Both the position numbers and the translations under genes were made by a program. A stretch of 64,000 bases of DNA from Neobacillus jeddahensis (GTDB lineage: Bacteria; Bacillota; Bacilli; Bacillales; Cytobacillaceae). Of the stretch, positions 8,210 to 18,223 are shown in pieces (position 1 is the stretch's first letter; every line of letters begins with the position of its first letter). The stretch is from the NCBI RefSeq assembly GCF_000612625.1, contig NZ_CCAS010000019.1, positions 1-64,000 of the forward strand. The letters are read 5' to 3'. A model generated the notes under the pieces. It was not told the DNA's origin. It did not search any database and saw nothing but the letters and a program-made list of their open reading frames with translations.

Positions 8210-9505
8210 ATGAAGTTTACTAATTCCGAAACAATACATAATGAGGCATTACAACACATTGTTGGTGGGGTAAACAGCCCATCAAGATCCTTTAAAGCTG
8301 TGGGTGGCGGGTCACCAGTAGTAATGGAACGCGGCCAAGGAGCTTATTTTTGGGACGTGGATGGTAACCAATACATCGATTATCTCGCAGCATATGGACC
8401 AATCATTACGGGGCATGCCCATCCACATATTACAGAAGCGATTAAACGTGCAGCGGAAAGCGGCGTTCTTTATGGAACGCCCACTCCTCACGAGGTAAAA
8501 TTCGCAAAAATGATTAAAGAAGCCATACCGTCATTAGATAAGGTCCGTTTTGTTAACTCTGGAACCGAAGCCGTCATGACCACCATCCGCGTGGCGCGTG
8601 CCTATACTGGACGAGATAAAATCATTAAATTTGCAGGTTGTTATCATGGCCATTCTGATCTTGTCCTTGTTGCGGCAGGTTCTGGTCCTTCTACTCTGGG
8701 TACACCAGATTCCGCGGGAGTTCCAAAGAGCATTGCCAATGAAGTAATTACTGTGCCATTTAATGATATCGAACCTTATAAAGCGGCATTGGAAAAATGG
8801 GGCGACCAAATCGCTGCCGTATTAGTCGAGCCAATCGTAGGAAATTTTGGAATCGTTGAACCAAAACCGGGATTTTTACAGGAAGTCAATGATCTTACCC
8901 ATGCGGCAGGAGCACTAGTTATCTATGATGAAGTCATTACCGCATTCCGTTTTATGTATGGTGGAGCTCAGAACTTATTAGGAATCGAACCTGATTTAAC
9001 AGCCCTTGGAAAAATCATTGGCGGTGGCTTGCCTATCGGTGCTTACGGTGGACGTAAAGAAATTATGGAAACCGTGGCACCACTTGGACCTGCTTATCAA
9101 GCTGGAACAATGGCCGGAAATCCAGCCTCCATGCTCTCAGGGATTGCCTGTCTTGAAGTGTTAAAGCAAGAAGGAGTTTATGATTATTTAGATCGATTAG
9201 GTGCGATGCTCGAAGAAGGGATCTTAGCAGCTGCCAGAGAATATGATATTCAGATTACCATCAACCGATTAAAAGGTGCCTTTACCGTTTATTTTACCAA
9301 TGAAAAAATCGTAAACTATGAGCAAGCAGAAAATACCGATGGTGAAATGTTTGCTAAGTTTTTCAAACTAATGCTCCATCAAGGAATTAACCTTGCACCA
9401 TCTAAATATGAAGCATGGTTTCTAACGATTGCTCATACGGAGGAAGATGTAGAAGCCACATTACATGCGGTAAGGAATGCATTTTCTTCACTTAAATCCG
9501 AATAA
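8210..9505 (+). CDS. gsaB: glutamate-1-semialdehyde 2,1-aminomutase (GsaB type)
   Basis: A PLP-dependent class-III aminotransferase-fold enzyme that converts glutamate-1-semialdehyde to 5-aminolevulinate for haem synthesis. It has 431 residues, close to B. subtilis Gsa[18 protein letters not shown] is the cofactor phosphate-binding block, [10 protein letters not shown] holds the Asp that binds the pyridine nitrogen, and [15 protein letters not shown] holds the Schiff-base Lys (about 268). This is the second HemL paralogue of bacilli, located apart from the hem operon. AAGGAGG precedes the ATG, and a strong terminator follows. Confidence 0.95.
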   Translation: MKFTNSETIHNEALQHIVGGVNSPSRSFKAVGGGSPVVMERGQGAYFWDVDGNQYIDYLAAYGPIITGHAHPHITEAIKRAAESGVLYGTPTPHEVKFAKMIKEAIPSLDKVRFVNSGTEAVMTTIRVARAYTGRDKIIKFAGCYHGHSDLVLVAAGSGPSTLGTPDSAGVPKSIANEVITVPFNDIEPYKAALEKWGDQIAAVLVEPIVGNFGIVEPKPGFLQEVNDLTHAAGALVIYDEVITAFRFMYGGAQNLLGIEPDLTALGKIIGGGLPIGAYGGRKEIMETVAPLGPAYQAGTMAGNPASMLSGIACLEVLKQEGVYDYLDRLGAMLEEGILAAAREYDIQITINRLKGAFTVYFTNEKIVNYEQAENTDGEMFAKFFKLMLHQGINLAPSKYEAWFLTIAHTEEDVEATLHAVRNAFSSLKSE

Positions 9506-9522
9506 TTATGCATATTTTATTC

Positions 9523-9559
9523 ACAAAAGGGATTGGAAATCACTCCCTTTTGTTTTTTC
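9523..9559 (+). terminator. terminator after gsaB
   Basis: CAAAAGGGA pairs with TCCCTTTTG around a loop of about 11 nt, followed by TTTTTT. Confidence 0.88.
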
Positions 9560-9567
9560 TTTTTATT

Positions 9568-9581
9568 TGAAAACGGTTACA
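9568..9581. promoter_or_regulatory. cre (CcpA) site upstream of the glutamate synthase gene
   Basis: TGAAAACGGTTACA fits the catabolite-responsive element consensus TGWAANCGNTNWCA at every fixed position. It lies about 70 bp upstream of the -35 of the likely promoter, a position more typical of activation than of blocking RNA polymerase. Confidence 0.6.
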
Positions 9582-9650
9582 ATAATAACTTTCCGCATTA
9601 ATCCATTGTTTTTTTCACTCATTTCCGCATCCAAAACAATGCATATTTAT

Positions 9651-9679
9651 TTGATTTCTGAAAATTCTTATGATAATAT
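9651..9679 (+). promoter_or_regulatory. candidate sigma-A promoter of the glutamate synthase gene
   Basis: TTGATT, a 17-bp spacer ending in TGA, then TAATAT (extended -10 TGN). Transcription would start near 9686, giving a leader of about 140 nt. Between 9506 and 9824 nothing else was recognised except the cre site and the leader hairpin. Confidence 0.5.
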
Positions 9680-9778
9680 AAGATTATTATTGTTTTTCGA
9701 CTTTTTAATTTATTACCTCAATTAAGTATCACAGTATTATGACCCTGCACAGAGAATTTCCTAATCTAAAAGTTTCAT

Positions 9779-9824
9779 AGGAGGTGAAGCGGCTTTAACG
9801 GTGAACCGATGAAGCCGGAACAAA
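9779..9824 (+). promoter_or_regulatory. distant Shine-Dalgarno separated from the start by a hairpin
   Basis: AGGAGGTG at 9779-9786 is 38 nt from the ATG at 9825, too far for normal use. Between them CGGCTT (9790-9795) pairs with AAGCCG (9812-9817), and an inner CGG/CCG can pair too. Folding would bring the Shine-Dalgarno to an effective spacing of about 10 nt. A 15-codon ORF from ATG 9809 overlaps the start. Confidence 0.5.
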
Positions 9825-12800
9825 ATGTCACAAAAATGGTCCCCATCCCTATTTAAGGATTTCCATAAACAAGAACACGATGCTTGTGGAATTGTCGCTT
9901 GCCTTGAAAAAAGCAAAATCCCGACAAGAAAAAATATTTTTGACTGTATAGATGCCCTTGTAACGATGAATCATCGCGCTGGCTTTATTAATGGCGAAGG
10001 TGATGGTGTGGGAATTCATATGGATATTCCAACTGAGCTTTGGAAACAAAAGTTGAGTCAGGCAGGTCTTGACCCGCTTCTTGTCGAAAATGAATCATTT
10101 TCAGTAGGTCATGTATTTATTAGTCAAAAAGTTGATTGGAATTCTACCAAACAAGAATTAGTAAACAAACTAGAAAAATATGATATAGAGTTAGTTTTTG
10201 AGACAGATAAAGTAACAGACTCCTCTGCACTTGGCCCAATCGCCATTCAGGAAAACCCTGTTTTTTGGCAATTTGCTAGTGTTTCCGAAAAGAAAGGCCA
10301 GGAATTAACAAAGGCTCTTTTCGATGTGTTAATAGATTTTGAGAGCAATGAACATGTACATGTTGCCTCACTTAGCCAAAACCATGTTGTCTATAAAGTA
10401 ATGGGTGCAGGTGATATACTGCCGCGTTATTACGATGATCTAGCAAGTTCACTCGTTGCCTCAACGATGACATTAGGTCATAACCGCTATTCAACAAATA
10501 CTCTGTCTAGCTTTTTCCGAGTACAGCCTTTTAGTGTCCTTGGGCATAACGGTGAAATTAATACGATCTCGAAGCTACGTGATGAAGCAAGAATGATTAG
10601 TGTACCGCTTGTTAAAGATGGCAGTGACTCCCAGGACTTAAGCCGCACGATGGAAACATTAATCTGTCGTGATGGATATTCCTTATTTGAGGCAATGGAC
10701 CTCTTATTCCCGCCTATTATTAATGAAATCAAGGCGTACCCAACCCACTTGCAAGACTTGTATACGTATCTTCGTGAGGCGTGGGGACATTTTGCCCAAG
10801 GACCAGCTGGAATCATCTCACGCTATGGTGATGAAGCCGTATTTAGCGTAGATGCACTCGGCTTACGTCCACTTTGGATGCTTGAAACTGAAAGCTCTTT
10901 TCTATTTTCTTCTGAGCCAGGAATTATTCCTTCAAGTGAATATGTGAATGATCCGAAGCCATTGGCACCTGGTGAAAAAGTTGGTTTCAAGTGGAATGGT
11001 GAAAAGTTAGCTGTTTATGAACAAAATCGTTATCAAAATGAAGTGTATGATCGATTTACGAAACGAGTAGCTATTAAGGACTCTAGATTTCGTTTACAGG
11101 CACCTACATTATCTAAAACAGTTACGATGAGTTATCCTGACAAAATCCATAACGGACAGTATAAAGCTTTTGGCTGGGAACGTGATCATATCCAACTAAT
11201 CGAACAGATGGCTGAAAAAGGTGTAGAACCGATTCGCTCACTTGGGCATGATGCTCCACTAGCCGCTCTTAATCCAGAACGCGTGAATATAGCAGATTAT
11301 ATTAAAGAAAGTGTTGCCGTCGTTACGAATCCAGCGATCGACCGTGACCGAGAAACAGAGCATTTCTCTACCCGTGTCATCATCGGCAAACGGCCAAGTT
11401 TATTTTCTAATAAAAGCACAGCTGCTGTAATCGAACTTACCACCCCTCTCCTCTTGGAAGGGAAAGCTGGTTTTGCCTGTTCAGAGAGCTTAGGTCAGCC
11501 TAGCTTCGATCAAATCGTGCAGCATTTCCAAGAGCAAAGGTTAGCAGCTTTTATTTCTACTACTTCTGCAAACAATGAAAAACTTGATGAAGCATTGGAG
11601 CGGTTGGCAAGTGAAGCAGTTCAGGCTGTTCAAACAGGCAAAACCTTACTTGTCCTTGATGATGCGAAAGCACATCAAGAAGATTCCTATTGGATTGACC
11701 CGCATCTCGTAACTGCTGCCATTGATCAAGCTTTAGTAAAAGCAGATTTGCGCAGAAACTGTTCATTAGTTCTAAGGTCTGCAGCGATTCGTTCGCTCCA
11801 TGACGTCATCACTGTGTTTGGTTTAGGTGCAGATTTAATTAGCCCATACTACATGTTCCTAACTGTTCTTGATGAAACAACAAAACCTTTAACAAACCTA
11901 TACAATGCCCTTACTAAAGGGTTAGAGAAAGTCATTTCTACTATTGGAATCCATGAACTTCGTGGTTACGGACGATTATTCTCAAGTATTGGGTTAAATG
12001 AAGAAATTGCAAATGTGTTAAATATCGTTAACTTTTTCGGTTCAAAGGAAATCGAAACTAATTTTGAAAAAATGAAGCTTGATGCCATAACAAGAGCTGA
12101 AGATTATCAAAATGATAAGCAACGAGTCGGTAAGACCTTTCACCTCTTCCCACGAATTTGGAAGGCAATTGGTGAAGTCGCAGCAACTGGTGACTACAGT
12201 GCTTATCGTGATAAAATCTCAGAACAAGAAAGAGAGAATCCGACCACGATTCGCCACTTAGTACACTTGAAAAAGAGTACTAAACAACTTACTCCGCATG
12301 AAGTGGATATCCGTGTCGGTGACCATGATTTACCGTTTATTATTTCTTCGATGTCCTTTGGTTCGCAAAATGAAACAGCCTTCAGAGCCTATGCTGAAGG
12401 TGCAGATCGGTTAAACATGGTCAGCTTAAATGGCGAAGGCGGCGAAATTAAGGATATGCTTGGCAAATATCCAAAAACAAGAGGTCAGCAAATCGCCTCT
12501 GGTCGGTTCGGGGTCAATGCAGAACTATTAAACTCGTCTAATTTGTTAGAAATTAAAATTGGCCAAGGTGCAAAGCCTGGTGAGGGTGGACACCTACCTG
12601 GTTCCAAGGTTACCGCAAAGGTTGCTGAAGCGCGGAATGCGACGCTCGGTTCTGATTTGATTTCACCATCAAACAACCATGATATCTATTCGATTGAGGA
12701 TTTAGCTCAAATGATTTTGGAATTAAAAACAGCCAACGACCAAGCAAAAATTGCTGTTAAGGTCCCTGTTGTTCCGAATATCGGTACGATCGCTGTTGGG

Positions 12801-14294
12801 ATTGCCAAAGCGGGTGCGGATATTATCACCTTAAGTGGCTTTGATGGCGGCACAGGTGCAGCAAGAATTCATGCCTTGCAATACGTTGGTCTGCCTGTGG
12901 AAATCGGCGTAAAAGCCGCTCACAATGCCCTCTTAGAGAGTGGGCTACGTCACAAAGTTGAAATATGGGCCGATGGCGGTATGAAGAGCGCCATGGACGT
13001 TATCAAAATTATGCTTCTTGGCGCAAACCGAGTTGGCTTTGGAACTTTGTCGATGCTAGCGATTGGCTGTACGACTTGCCGAGGCTGCCATTTGGATACT
13101 TGCCATGTGGGAATTGCAACCCAAATAGAATCAGAAGCTCAAGCGAAAGAACATGGACTAAGACGATTTGTTCCAAGACAATTAGATTTAGCTGTCCAGG
13201 GGATTATGAATTTATTTACCGCATTTGGAACCGAATTGAAGGAACTAGCTGCTTCATTAGGAATCAAAAATTTACAAGAAGCTGTTGGCCATTCTGAATT
13301 ATTAGAACAGGTTAAGGGCGAGGATCAGCTTAGTCTTTCCTACTTGTTAAAACCATTAGAAATCAGCCAATTTGCAAAAGTCGAAGCTTCCAAATCGATT
13401 GAAGAAGTCCAAATGCAGGTAGCAGCGGGCGCTGAATATCTTGATGCAAGTGTAGAACAGCTCCATTCCTCTCGCGAATTCGAGAGTGTAACTTCAGACC
13501 AGCGAGTTCTTGGAAGCCGTGTTTCTTGTCACCGTGTCCGTGGCAGACTGGATGGTTCATACAAACAGCTGGCACCTGTTCAGTTAAAGTATAAAGAAGG
13601 TTCTATTCCTGGAAATGGCTTAGGCGCCTACAATAGCGAGGGAATTGAAATTACCGTTAACGGCGGCGGTCAAGACGGAGTCGGTAAGACTTCATTTGGC
13701 GGTAATATTCATGTCTTAAAGTCTAAAGGAAAGAATGGGCAATATTTAAATGGATCCGTTGGAAAAGGATTTGGGTATGGGGCACAAAAAGGTCTTCTTG
13801 TTGCACAAGGGAATGCCGATGCCCGTGCCGGAATTCGTCTTTCTGGAGCTGATTTAATTATTGGTGGAGCGCTGAAACAACCTCTTCCTGTAGAGGAAAC
13901 AGGCAATATTGGAGCAAACGCTAATATTAAAGGCTTTGCGTTTGAATATATGACAAACGGCCGCGGGTTAGTGTTAGGTGACCCTGGTCCATGGATTTGC
14001 GCAGGTATGACGGGTGGCGTCATTTATGTCCGCCATCAACCAGAAATGGGGCTGACCAAAGACGCAATCAAGAGACGGGTGGCCAAAGGGGCGAAAGTAT
14101 CTGTTGAGGATATTACCGAAAAGGGTCAACAGGATATTCAAGAGCTTTTAGGTCAATATACTGATCTCCTTGCGCAAAATGGTCAACAAGAAGAAGCCGA
14201 CCAGCTTCGTACTCTTTTACGTAACCCTGAACAACATTTTGTTCAAATCCTGCCTGTCAAAGAACAGGCTGATCCGTCCGTTTCTACTGAGTGA
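9825..14294 (+). CDS. gltB: glutamate synthase large subunit (stand-alone type)
   Basis: Transfers the glutamine amide to 2-oxoglutarate to make two glutamates. At 1489 residues it has full GOGAT length. The class-II glutaminase domain begins after a 20-residue propeptide at Cys21 (HDACGIVA). The central linker domain spans about 440-740. The FMN-binding synthase domain (about 800-1190) carries SFGSQNETAFRA, GEGGEI, GAKPGEGGHLPGSK and SPSNNHDIYSIEDL. The 3Fe-4S cluster motif reads CTTCRGCHLDTC (C-x5-C-x4-C). The GXGXG beta-helix domain is at the end. No small NAD(P)H subunit (gltD) is adjacent, so the electron donor may be ferredoxin or a distant GltD. Several core motifs differ from B. subtilis GltA, indicating a separate subfamily. 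Confidence 0.9.
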   Translation: MSQKWSPSLFKDFHKQEHDACGIVACLEKSKIPTRKNIFDCIDALVTMNHRAGFINGEGDGVGIHMDIPTELWKQKLSQAGLDPLLVENESFSVGHVFISQKVDWNSTKQELVNKLEKYDIELVFETDKVTDSSALGPIAIQENPVFWQFASVSEKKGQELTKALFDVLIDFESNEHVHVASLSQNHVVYKVMGAGDILPRYYDDLASSLVASTMTLGHNRYSTNTLSSFFRVQPFSVLGHNGEINTISKLRDEARMISVPLVKDGSDSQDLSRTMETLICRDGYSLFEAMDLLFPPIINEIKAYPTHLQDLYTYLREAWGHFAQGPAGIISRYGDEAVFSVDALGLRPLWMLETESSFLFSSEPGIIPSSEYVNDPKPLAPGEKVGFKWNGEKLAVYEQNRYQNEVYDRFTKRVAIKDSRFRLQAPTLSKTVTMSYPDKIHNGQYKAFGWERDHIQLIEQMAEKGVEPIRSLGHDAPLAALNPERVNIADYIKESVAVVTNPAIDRDRETEHFSTRVIIGKRPSLFSNKSTAAVIELTTPLLLEGKAGFACSESLGQPSFDQIVQHFQEQRLAAFISTTSANNEKLDEALERLASEAVQAVQTGKTLLVLDDAKAHQEDSYWIDPHLVTAAIDQALVKADLRRNCSLVLRSAAIRSLHDVITVFGLGADLISPYYMFLTVLDETTKPLTNLYNALTKGLEKVISTIGIHELRGYGRLFSSIGLNEEIANVLNIVNFFGSKEIETNFEKMKLDAITRAEDYQNDKQRVGKTFHLFPRIWKAIGEVAATGDYSAYRDKISEQERENPTTIRHLVHLKKSTKQLTPHEVDIRVGDHDLPFIISSMSFGSQNETAFRAYAEGADRLNMVSLNGEGGEIKDMLGKYPKTRGQQIASGRFGVNAELLNSSNLLEIKIGQGAKPGEGGHLPGSKVTAKVAEARNATLGSDLISPSNNHDIYSIEDLAQMILELKTANDQAKIAVKVPVVPNIGTIAVGIAKAGADIITLSGFDGGTGAARIHALQYVGLPVEIGVKAAHNALLESGLRHKVEIWADGGMKSAMDVIKIMLLGANRVGFGTLSMLAIGCTTCRGCHLDTCHVGIATQIESEAQAKEHGLRRFVPRQLDLAVQGIMNLFTAFGTELKELAASLGIKNLQEAVGHSELLEQVKGEDQLSLSYLLKPLEISQFAKVEASKSIEEVQMQVAAGAEYLDASVEQLHSSREFESVTSDQRVLGSRVSCHRVRGRLDGSYKQLAPVQLKYKEGSIPGNGLGAYNSEGIEITVNGGGQDGVGKTSFGGNIHVLKSKGKNGQYLNGSVGKGFGYGAQKGLLVAQGNADARAGIRLSGADLIIGGALKQPLPVEETGNIGANANIKGFAFEYMTNGRGLVLGDPGPWICAGMTGGVIYVRHQPEMGLTKDAIKRRVAKGAKVSVEDITEKGQQDIQELLGQYTDLLAQNGQQEEADQLRTLLRNPEQHFVQILPVKEQADPSVSTE

Positions 14295-14316
14295 TTTTAT
14301 ATTATGTAGCATAAAA

Positions 14317-14346
14317 CGCCTGCTATTTTTTAGCAGGCGCTTTTTA
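14317..14346 (+). terminator. terminator after the glutamate synthase gene
   Basis: CGCCTGCTA and TAGCAGGCG form a perfect 9-bp stem around a T-rich loop, followed by CTTTTT. Confidence 0.92.
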
Positions 14347-14479
14347 TATCCTTTTTTGTCACAACTCGAATATAAAATTATCTTGATAATATAATGTAAT
14401 CCATGTATAGTACATATTTGTTATTCATTGTGTAAAATATGATGAAACATTATTTATTTTTGAAAGGAAACCATTCGAA

Positions 14480-15556
14480 ATGAAGCTAGGTGCCCGCATC
14501 TTAAAAACGGGAATTGCCATTGTATTATCGCTTTACTTAGGTCTCTTGCTGAATTCACCATCTCCGGTATTCGCTGGAATTGCTGCTATCTTTGCAATTC
14601 AACCGACCATTTATCGCTCCTATTTAACCATCATTGAACAAGTTCAAGGAAATCTCATCGGTGCATTACTGGCTGTAATATTTGTCCTTATCTTGGGAAA
14701 TCACATCATTGTGATCGGTTTGGCCGCTATTATTGTGATTATTATCAATCTTAAGCTCAAGCTTGAAAACACAATTGGACTTTCCCTCGTCACTCTGATT
14801 TCAATTATGGAAACACAGAGTGGAAGCTTTATTCAGTTTGCGGGAATCCGTTTCACGACGATTATGATCGGGGTATTTTCAGCCTTCTTAGTCAATCTCG
14901 TGTTCATGCCCCCCAAATATGAAAATAAGCTTTATTTTAAAATCGTCAATACAACTGAGGACATTATTAAATGGATCCGCTTGAGTACGCGACACGACTA
15001 TGATCACCAGCTCCTCAAAACAGATATAAGGAAATTTAAAGATAGCATCCATACAATGGAGCAGTTATATACGATGTTCAAAGAAGAACGAAGTTATTTT
15101 AAAAAGAATAACCCTGAAAAGGCTCGAAAACTCGTGATTTACAGACAATTGAATGTAACAGCAAAAAAATCGCTCGACACATTAAAAAGACTGCATCGAT
15201 TTGAAAACGAACTCTTGCAGCTTCCAGGAAATTTCATGGAATCTATTCAAGAGCAGCTAGATAGCCTTATTTATCATCATGAACAGGTATTATTGAGGTT
15301 CATTGGAAAAATTCCAACCCCCTCTCCCTGTATGGTGGAGCAAGTTTACTTCAATAAAAAAGAACTATTTGACTATTTTTTAGAACATCAGCAGGATTAC
15401 GGCGATCATCATAATTCACATCTCTATCATTCCATGCAAATTATCGCCTCAATTATAGATTACGGTGAACAAGTGGAACATTTAGATACGTTAATCACCA
15501 GTTTCCATTCCTATCATCATAACGAAATATCGGTTGAAGAAAAAAGCCATGAATAG
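14480..15556 (+). CDS. ygaE: YgaE-like aromatic acid exporter family membrane protein
   Basis: A 358-residue ArAE_1 (DUF939/FUSC-like) protein. The first 140 residues contain about five transmembrane helices with the family pattern FAGIAAIFAIQPTIYRS and a VQGN..GA turn. The remaining 200 residues are a helical cytoplasmic domain rich in His and charged residues. Length and position (between gsaB and ygaD) match B. subtilis YgaE. Family members are proposed efflux proteins for aromatic carboxylates, but the substrate is unproven. GAAAGGAAACC precedes the ATG. It is convergent with ygaD. Confidence 0.85.
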   Translation: MKLGARILKTGIAIVLSLYLGLLLNSPSPVFAGIAAIFAIQPTIYRSYLTIIEQVQGNLIGALLAVIFVLILGNHIIVIGLAAIIVIIINLKLKLENTIGLSLVTLISIMETQSGSFIQFAGIRFTTIMIGVFSAFLVNLVFMPPKYENKLYFKIVNTTEDIIKWIRLSTRHDYDHQLLKTDIRKFKDSIHTMEQLYTMFKEERSYFKKNNPEKARKLVIYRQLNVTAKKSLDTLKRLHRFENELLQLPGNFMESIQEQLDSLIYHHEQVLLRFIGKIPTPSPCMVEQVYFNKKELFDYFLEHQQDYGDHHNSHLYHSMQIIASIIDYGEQVEHLDTLITSFHSYHHNEISVEEKSHE

Positions 15557-15597
15557 AGAGCAGCCTAAACCATGTACATGATGATAACCTAACTAAA

Positions 15598-15635
15598 CAA
15601 CCCGAAGGAGATGGCTCTTCTTCGGGTCCTTTGTC
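15598..15635. terminator. hairpin between convergent ygaE and ygaD
   Basis: ACCCGAAG at 15600-15607 pairs with CTTCGGGT at 15619-15626. Both flanks are only moderately T-rich, so termination strength is uncertain. Confidence 0.6.
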
Positions 15636-15656
15636 GTTATAAGCCTTGATTAATAT

Positions 15657-17423
15657 CTAATTTTCTTCAGGTTCACTATTGTTAAGCTGCTGAACTTGAA
15701 ATAATTTATAATAATTCCCGCGCCTAGCCATTAGCTCTTCATGGGTCCCAATTTCTTTTATCTGACCGTGCTCAATTAAGACAATCCGGTTAGCATGTGT
15801 GATAGTCGACAAGCGGTGAGCGACAATAAAGGTGGTTCTGTCTTTTGCCAACACCTCTAATGATTCTTGAATAGAATGCTCACTTTCTAAATCTAGTGCT
15901 GATGTCGCCTCGTCAAGAATTAATATCGGAGGATTTTTCAAAAAAACCCTTGCGATCGCGACACGTTGTTTCTGGCCTCCCGATAGCTTAACCCCACGTT
16001 CTCCAACCTTCGTGTTGTAACCCTCTTCCAGCTTTAATATAAACTCATGGGCATTTGCCGCTTTTGCTGCAGCAAATACATCTTCTTCAGTCGCATCAGG
16101 CTTCCCTAATAAAATATTGTCCATAACGGACTCGCTAAATAAAATATTATCTTGAAAAACGACCCCAATTTTGTCCCTTAAAGATTGAACCTTGAATTGG
16201 CGGATATCCACTCCATCTAAGGTGATTTTTCCTTTTGTCACATCATAAAAACGAGGAATGAGGCTGACTAGCGTAGACTTTCCGCCGCCACTCATACCCA
16301 CCAGTGCTATCGTTTCTCCCTTTTTTACATCTAAATTAATGTCCTTTAAAATCATTTGACCTTCTTGTTCGTATGAAAAAGAAACATTATCAAAGCATAT
16401 ATCACCCTTAATGGCCTTGCATTCATGCGCATTCGGTTCGTCAATAATGTCATATTTCTCATCTAAAAATTCAAAGACACGATCCATAGAAGCAAATGAT
16501 TGCGTAATCGTGGTCGATGAATTAACAAGCCGTCTTAAGGGATTATACAACTTATCAATATAAGCAAAAAAGGCAATCATCGTTCCAAGTGATAATTGAT
16601 GCTGAATGACCAAGTATGCTGAATAGCCAATGACAATTAATGGGGCAATATCTGTTATCGTATTGACTGCAGCAAAGGACTTGGCGTTCCAGCTTGTGTG
16701 CTGAATGGCTTTTTCTAAAAAGTTTTTATTCTGTTTATCAAACTGTTTTTGCTCATATTTTTCAATGGCAAAGCTCTTAATCACTGACATCCCTTGAACT
16801 CTTTCATGCAAATAGCTCTGCACCTGTGCAAGTGCTTGTGAACGACTCTTCGTCAACTTACGCAAATTCCCAAAAAAGTACTTGATAGAAAAAGCATATA
16901 GTGGAAACAGCAAAATCGATACAACAGTGAGTTTAACATTCATATAAAACATGAGAATAATTGCAATTAGAATAGTCGCAATATCAAGCCAAAGGTTCAT
17001 TAATCCTGATACCACAAATGTTTTAGTCTGTTCCACATCGTTTATTATCCGTGATATTATTTCCCCAGCACGGGTATTTGAAAAATACCGAAAACTTAAC
17101 TTCTGTACATGTTGGTACATTTGATCACGGATATCATATAGGATTTTACTTGAGGTCCACTGGGCAAAATATTGGCGATAATATTCGATGGGCGGCCTAA
17201 GAATAACAAAAACGGCAAGCATTACTCCCATTATAAGTATTAATTTATTCAGTTTATCGTCATGTGATAATCCTTTATTTCCGATAATATCGTCTATCAC
17301 ATACTTTATCAGCATGGGGATGAGAAGTGGAATGGAAAATTTAATAATCCCAATAATGATCGTTATAAAAATTTGCATTCGATATGGTTTTACAAATTGA
17401 AGATATCTACGAATACTGCTCAA
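15657..17423 (-). CDS. ygaD: YgaD ABC transporter, fused permease and ATPase
   Basis: A half-size ABC exporter of 588 residues. The type-I exporter membrane domain (six helices) covers about residues 1-310, with the family block [23 protein letters not shown]. The ATPase follows: Walker [10 protein letters not shown], signature [13 protein letters not shown], Walker [13 protein letters not shown], switch IVAHRLST. A frame opens at 17447, but the AGGAGG ribosome-binding site lies inside that extension, so the TTG at 17423 is the real start. It probably works as a homodimer exporting lipids, drugs or peptides. It is the conserved neighbour of ygaC and ygaE. Confidence 0.93.
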   Translation of the reverse strand: MSSIRRYLQFVKPYRMQIFITIIIGIIKFSIPLLIPMLIKYVIDDIIGNKGLSHDDKLNKLILIMGVMLAVFVILRPPIEYYRQYFAQWTSSKILYDIRDQMYQHVQKLSFRYFSNTRAGEIISRIINDVEQTKTFVVSGLMNLWLDIATILIAIILMFYMNVKLTVVSILLFPLYAFSIKYFFGNLRKLTKSRSQALAQVQSYLHERVQGMSVIKSFAIEKYEQKQFDKQNKNFLEKAIQHTSWNAKSFAAVNTITDIAPLIVIGYSAYLVIQHQLSLGTMIAFFAYIDKLYNPLRRLVNSSTTITQSFASMDRVFEFLDEKYDIIDEPNAHECKAIKGDICFDNVSFSYEQEGQMILKDINLDVKKGETIALVGMSGGGKSTLVSLIPRFYDVTKGKITLDGVDIRQFKVQSLRDKIGVVFQDNILFSESVMDNILLGKPDATEEDVFAAAKAANAHEFILKLEEGYNTKVGERGVKLSGGQKQRVAIARVFLKNPPILILDEATSALDLESEHSIQESLEVLAKDRTTFIVAHRLSTITHANRIVLIEHGQIKEIGTHEELMARRGNYYKLFQVQQLNNSEPEEN

Positions 17424-17461
17424 ATTCACCCTCCTTTCCCTTTTCATAGCAAGACAGACAA

Positions 17462-17488
17462 GAACCTGTTGCTAGCAACAACAGGTTC
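17462..17488. terminator. hairpin between ygaC and ygaD
   Basis: GAACCTGTTG and CAACAGGTTC form a perfect 10-bp stem with a 7-nt loop. The minus-strand tail TTGTCTGTCTTG is weak, so it may be a partial terminator or mRNA-stabilising stem between ygaC and ygaD. Confidence 0.55.
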
Positions 17489-17508
17489 AAAACATCCACA
17501 CGATACGA

Positions 17509-18039
17509 TTAACGTCTGTAAGTTAAATACCGTTCATACCAAATATCAATAAAGTCAGGCGCAAATGGGCCTTTTCGCTGCCGAATCCATTGAATCAATT
17601 TCTCAACATTTCGTTTAAGAATTTGATCGATGACATCGGGATAATTCATTTCTCGGCGATGGCGTTCATATTCATCTTCGTCTAGTAAATTAAAGGTCAT
17701 ATCAGGGTACACCTTAATATCTAGGTCATAATCAATATACTTCAGTGCTTCACCATCAAAAATAAACGGTGAACTGATATTACAGTAATAATATATACCG
17801 TCTTCACGGATCATCCCGATAACATTAAACCAGTATTGAGAGTGGAAATAACAGATGGCAGGTTCTCTTGTAATCCATGTTCTCCCATCTGATTCTGTTA
17901 CAAGTGTCCGATCATTTCCACCAATCACCAAATGCTGCGATCCTTTTAAAACGGTTGTTTCTTCCCAGACGCGATGGATGTGCCCATTGTGCTTATAGCT
18001 ATGTATTTGCATTGGTTCACCTTCGATGGGTACGCCCAT
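17509..18039 (-). CDS. ygaC: DUF402 protein YgaC
   Basis: At 176 residues it has the same length as B. subtilis YgaC. It shows the DUF402 pattern [12 protein letters not shown], then [18 protein letters not shown] and a [11 protein letters not shown] block carrying acidic residues. Family members include nucleoside diphosphate/tri-phosphate phosphatases (YtkD-unrelated, Sa1684 type), with the acidic residues binding divalent metal; that activity here is inference. The frame extends to 18057, but GTAGGGGAGAAC places the start at ATG 18039. It lies upstream of ygaD and is separated from it by a hairpin. Confidence 0.9.
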   Translation of the reverse strand: MGVPIEGEPMQIHSYKHNGHIHRVWEETTVLKGSQHLVIGGNDRTLVTESDGRTWITREPAICYFHSQYWFNVIGMIREDGIYYYCNISSPFIFDGEALKYIDYDLDIKVYPDMTFNLLDEDEYERHRREMNYPDVIDQILKRNVEKLIQWIRQRKGPFAPDFIDIWYERYLTYRR

Positions 18040-18149
18040 GTTCTCCCCTACCTTCATTCCTGAACGCTTTGTAACCTATTCATAAATATCGACAAGAGGC
18101 AACAAAGTAAAAATCCATTTTTTATTATTATAACGGTTAAGAACAGAAT

Positions 18150-18187
18150 TTAAAACAAAAGAGCCGTAATTCAATGGCTCTTTGTAA
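18150..18187 (-). terminator. terminator after ygaB
   Basis: ACAAAGAGCC (minus strand) pairs with GGCTCTTTTGT around a 10-nt loop, with a TTTTGTTTTAAA tail on the minus strand. Confidence 0.8.
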
Positions 18188-18223
18188 AAATTTGCGTTTT
18201 TTTCACGAATATTATTCGATAAA

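Noticed and set aside
9477-9725. 82-codon frame between gsaB and the glutamate synthase gene
   Set aside because: It contains the gsaB terminator, a cre and a promoter; no Shine-Dalgarno.
12965-13297. 110-codon plus-strand frame inside the glutamate synthase gene
   Set aside because: Out-of-frame shadow of the 3Fe-4S region, with no start context.
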